Of a DNA stretch of 33,973 bases, positions 30,551 to 33,973 are shown piece by piece. Source of the DNA: JACDDK01 sp038198445 (lineage in GTDB: Bacteria; Actinomycetota; Rubrobacteria; Rubrobacterales; Rubrobacteraceae); assembly GCA_038198445.1 (NCBI GenBank), contig JBBPZZ010000064.1:1-33973 (forward strand), given 5' to 3'. A program made the position numbers and the translations under genes. Within the stretch, counting starts at the first letter, position 1; each line of letters starts with the position of its first letter. The notes under the pieces were generated by a model that was not told the DNA's origin, made no database searches, and saw only the letters and a list, made by a program, of their open reading frames with translations.

Positions 30551-32027
30551 ATGGGGAACGATGAAAGCGCCAATAGAGGCCGGCTGGGGAATCTTCGGAG
30601 CAGGCTTAACTCTAGCTTCTGGTTTATACCAGCGCTCTTTACCCTGGGCGGAGTCCTTCTCTCTAGCATAACCCAGCCGCTCGACCGCATCTTTCAGGGC
30701 TCTCTCGACCGGCTGCCGACGGTCATTTCCGGTGGTTCCCAGGGGGCTGGCTCCGTGCTCTCGGCGATCTCCGGGAGTCTCATAACCGTTATAGCGACGG
30801 TCTTCTCCCTGAGTATCGTCGCCCTCACCCTGGCCTCTGGCCAGTACTCGCCGCGGCTGTTGCCGAGCTTTATCGCTGATCGGGGCCTGCAGGTGGTGCT
30901 GGGCGCGTACATCGGCACCTTCGTTTATTCTTTGATCGTCCTGCGGATAGTCTCCATCTCAGGAGGGCAGGATTCCAGCTTCAACCCGACGATCTCTGTT
31001 GGCGTGGCTATAGTGCTGGCGCTGGTGTGTGTCGGACTGCTCATCTATTTCATAAACCACGTCGCGCAGCTCATCCAGTCGTCCACTATCGTTCAGATGG
31101 CCCACGGAGACGTATTGGACGTGGTCTCGAACCTCGACGACTTTGGGGACGATCCATCGGAGGAGATCAGGGATCCTCATGAGAATTCGGACTGGGCCGA
31201 GACGCTCTCGCATCCGCCGTCGGTGGTACGGGCCGAGGAGCACGGTTACGTGCAGTATCTGAACGTGGACTCGATCTTGAAACAGGTCGTTGACGAGCGG
31301 ACGGCGCTGGTTGAGATTCCGCTAGCTCCAGGACACTTCGTCGCTACGGGACTGCCGATAGCGAGGGTGTGGCCTGCGCAGGAGAGGGATCTCGACTCTG
31401 AGAAAAGGAGGCAGGTGAACCGGGCCTTCGTCCTCGGGAAGGAGCGGAGCTTTCAGCAGGACTTCGCTTTCGGACTCCGGCAGCTCTCGGATATAGCTTT
31501 GAAAGGTCTCTCTCCGGGGATCAACGATCCGACGACCGCGATGCAGGCGATGGATCGGATGGAGGACATCTTTATCGCCCTGGGGTCGAAGGCTTTGCCG
31601 CGTCGCGTTCAGAGGCGGAAGGTCGATGGTCGAAAGGTGCTGGTCAAGGTTGGATATCCGAACTTCGGCGATCACGTGGGGTTGGCTTTTGATCAGGTCA
31701 GGCGGGCGGCCTTTGCCACAGGGCAGGTCGCGGTCCTCGAAAGGTTCCTGGAGATCCTGGACAGAGCTTTGAGAGCCAACACCGCCGGAGAGCGCCAGCA
31801 GGCGCTGTGGGCCCGAATCTTTACCGTGGCCCGTCTGGCGCCGGAGCAGATCCCCGACCCGGAGGATGCGGCCAGCCTTATGGTCCGGGCTGCGGAGAGC
31901 ACATTCTCACTTACCATGGCGGAACGGGTGAGGGTCGACAAAGACTTGGAGAGGCTCGTAAGCCTCGCCGAAGGGTTAGACGACGGCGGAAACGTTCGCC
32001 GGACAGTCGAGGAAGCCCGCGTGCGGG

Positions 32028-32038
<11 letters not shown>
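30551..32038 (+). CDS. DUF2254-family predicted membrane protein
   Basis: About 495 aa from ATG 30551; a GTG at 30542 is the alternative. The N-terminal half has four hydrophobic segments: SSFWFIPALFTLGGVLL, SLITVIATVFSLSIVAL, VVLGAYIGTFVYSLIVLRIV and ISVGVAIVLALVCVGLLIYF. The sequence TLASGQYSPRLLPSFIADRGLQ is characteristic of DUF2254. The C-terminal 270 residues are soluble and include DIALKGLSPGINDPTTAMQAMDR, the other conserved block of the family. Function is unknown; it is likely in the cell membrane with a cytoplasmic domain. Its 3' end overlaps the convergent ABC permease gene by 11 bases. Confidence 0.88.
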
Positions 32039-32827
<789 letters not shown>

Positions 32828-32831
<4 letters not shown>

Positions 32832-33796
32832 TCCGTGAGGCTCCTTCCCGTTAGACTCAAGAATACATCTTCGAGGCCCGCTTGCCGGTAGACGGTGTTA
32901 TGAACCTCTATACCAGATCCGCGCACCTTCTCCATGAGTGCCTCGCCATCCGCCGTGAAGGCCAGCAGCGTCTCGCCGCCCGCGTTCTTCTCGACGTTGT
33001 CCGCCGCGTCCTCCAATATCTTGCGTAACTCGTCTATGGACTCCTCGTCAGTGCGGAACTCCAGGACGTGCGGGCTTACGTGTTTCCGGATCAGGTCGTC
33101 GGGCGCTCCTTCCGCGATGATCCGGCCATCCTCCATGATTACCAGCCGGTCGCACAGCCGCGCGGCCTCTTCCATGTAGTGGGTCGTGAGGATCAAGGTC
33201 TTCCCCGCGAGCGCCAACTCCCTCAGTTTATCCCAGACGAGGTGCCGCGCCTGCGGGTCCAGCCCGGTCGTCGGCTCGTCGAGAACGACCAGATCCGGGT
33301 CGTTTATCAAGGCGCGCGCGATGAGCAGCCGCCGCTTCATCCCGCCGGAGAGCTCTTCGACCTGCGCCTCGGCCTTCTCGGTGAGCTGGACGAAGTCCAG
33401 CAACTCATCCGCCCGCCGCCGGGCTACTTTCCTCGGAAGATCGAAGTACCGCCCGTAGACGAGTAGGTTCTCCCGCACCTTGAGGTCCTCGTCGAGGTTG
33501 TTCTCCTGCGGAATGACTCCGATGCGGCGCTTGACCTCGCGTTCGTCGCGCCGGACGTCGAGTCCGACGACATCGAGTTGTCCGCTGGTCGGGACCGCCG
33601 CGCCGTAGATCGTCTTCATCGTCGTCGTCTTGCCCGCGCCGTTCGGCCCCAGGAACCCGAAGCACTCACCCCGATGAACCTCGAAGTCCACGCCCTTGAC
33701 CGCCTCGAATTTCCCATAGCTCTTTCTGAGACCTCGGGCTAATAGGGTGGTTTCGGTGGGCCGTCTACGGGCCGCCTGTCTCGTATCAGTGCTCAA
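32828..33796 (-). CDS. ABC transporter ATP-binding protein (DrrA-like exporter ATPase)
   Basis: 322 aa from TTG 33796, with GGAG upstream. The nucleotide-binding domain (about 15-235) has Walker A GPNGAGKTT (50-58), the Q-loop (Q97), signature LSGGMKRR (149-156), Walker B LVVLDE (169-174) and the switch His in ILTTHYMEEA. A C-terminal extension of about 80 residues ending GLEDVFLSLTGRSL is common in drug and lipid exporters of the DrrA/CcmA type. It powers the permease encoded by the overlapping gene at 32028-32831. Confidence 0.94.
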
Positions 33797-33973
33797 ACGC
33801 CGATGCTCCAGTTCTCAGTTCGGATATCCTTGTATGGAATGGACGCTCGCCGGCACGTCCGGCCGCGCCGAAGCCTCCAGGTATTATCTTCGTAGACAGA
33901 TATACTACTTCACCGGGTTACACAGTGAGCACTTCCACTGCTGCTGGATGCTCTTGGAAACTGTCCCGGAGAC
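33797..33973. other. Intergenic end of the window
   Basis: 177 bases with no gene, RNA or repeat that I can recognise. It should hold the promoter of the ABC exporter operon. Confidence 0.4.

Overview
The window is a GC-rich bacterial chromosome segment, probably from an actinobacterium of the Rubrobacter type. This is inferred from the strong G/C third-position bias, many GTG/TTG starts, a hisZ plus short-hisG histidine operon, an amylosucrase, an M32 carboxypeptidase, and several genes whose -10 box lies exactly 6 nt before the start codon. The genus was not verified by any search.

Region 1 (1-4433) looks like an accessory island with more A/T-ending codons than the rest. It holds the 3' part of a family B DNA polymerase-like gene with two C-terminal helix-turn-helix units. 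Convergent to it is a 472-aa protein ending in a RecB-like PD-(D/E)XK nuclease domain. Next comes an A/T-rich stretch and a minimal CRISPR array (three 37-bp repeats, two spacers) with no cas gene in the window. This is the best candidate for an undescribed, possibly defensive, module.

Region 2 (4435-8857, minus strand) is a tight operon: M32 carboxypeptidase, class IV aminotransferase, sulfotransferase, and a class V aminotransferase fold protein that lacks the desulfurase cysteine. The last three overlap or nearly overlap and may form a small pathway of unknown product.

Region 3 (8903-14634) has a cupredoxin lipoprotein gene split by an in-frame TAA, a type II NADH dehydrogenase, an amylosucrase, purU and a glutathione S-transferase-like gene.

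Region 4 (14753-20280) is a histidine operon, hisZ-hisG-hisD-GNAT-hisB-hisH-hisA, tightly coupled and ending in a plausible intrinsic terminator. hisC, hisF, hisI and hisE are not in the window, and a GNAT gene lies between hisD and hisB.

Region 5 (20377-33796) carries a small hypothetical gene, a class A penicillin-binding protein, a 150-aa hypothetical gene, malic enzyme with an ACT domain, a TMEM175-type membrane protein, a thioredoxin-like ferredoxin with one Cys replaced by His, and a second NDH-2. A 25-bp palindromic operator candidate follows over the promoter of a two-CxxC protein. After it come a small hypothetical gene, an alpha/beta hydrolase with an Asp nucleophile and a long charged tail, a GNAT enzyme, a DUF2254 membrane protein, and a two-gene ABC exporter. 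No tRNA, rRNA or insertion sequence was recognised.
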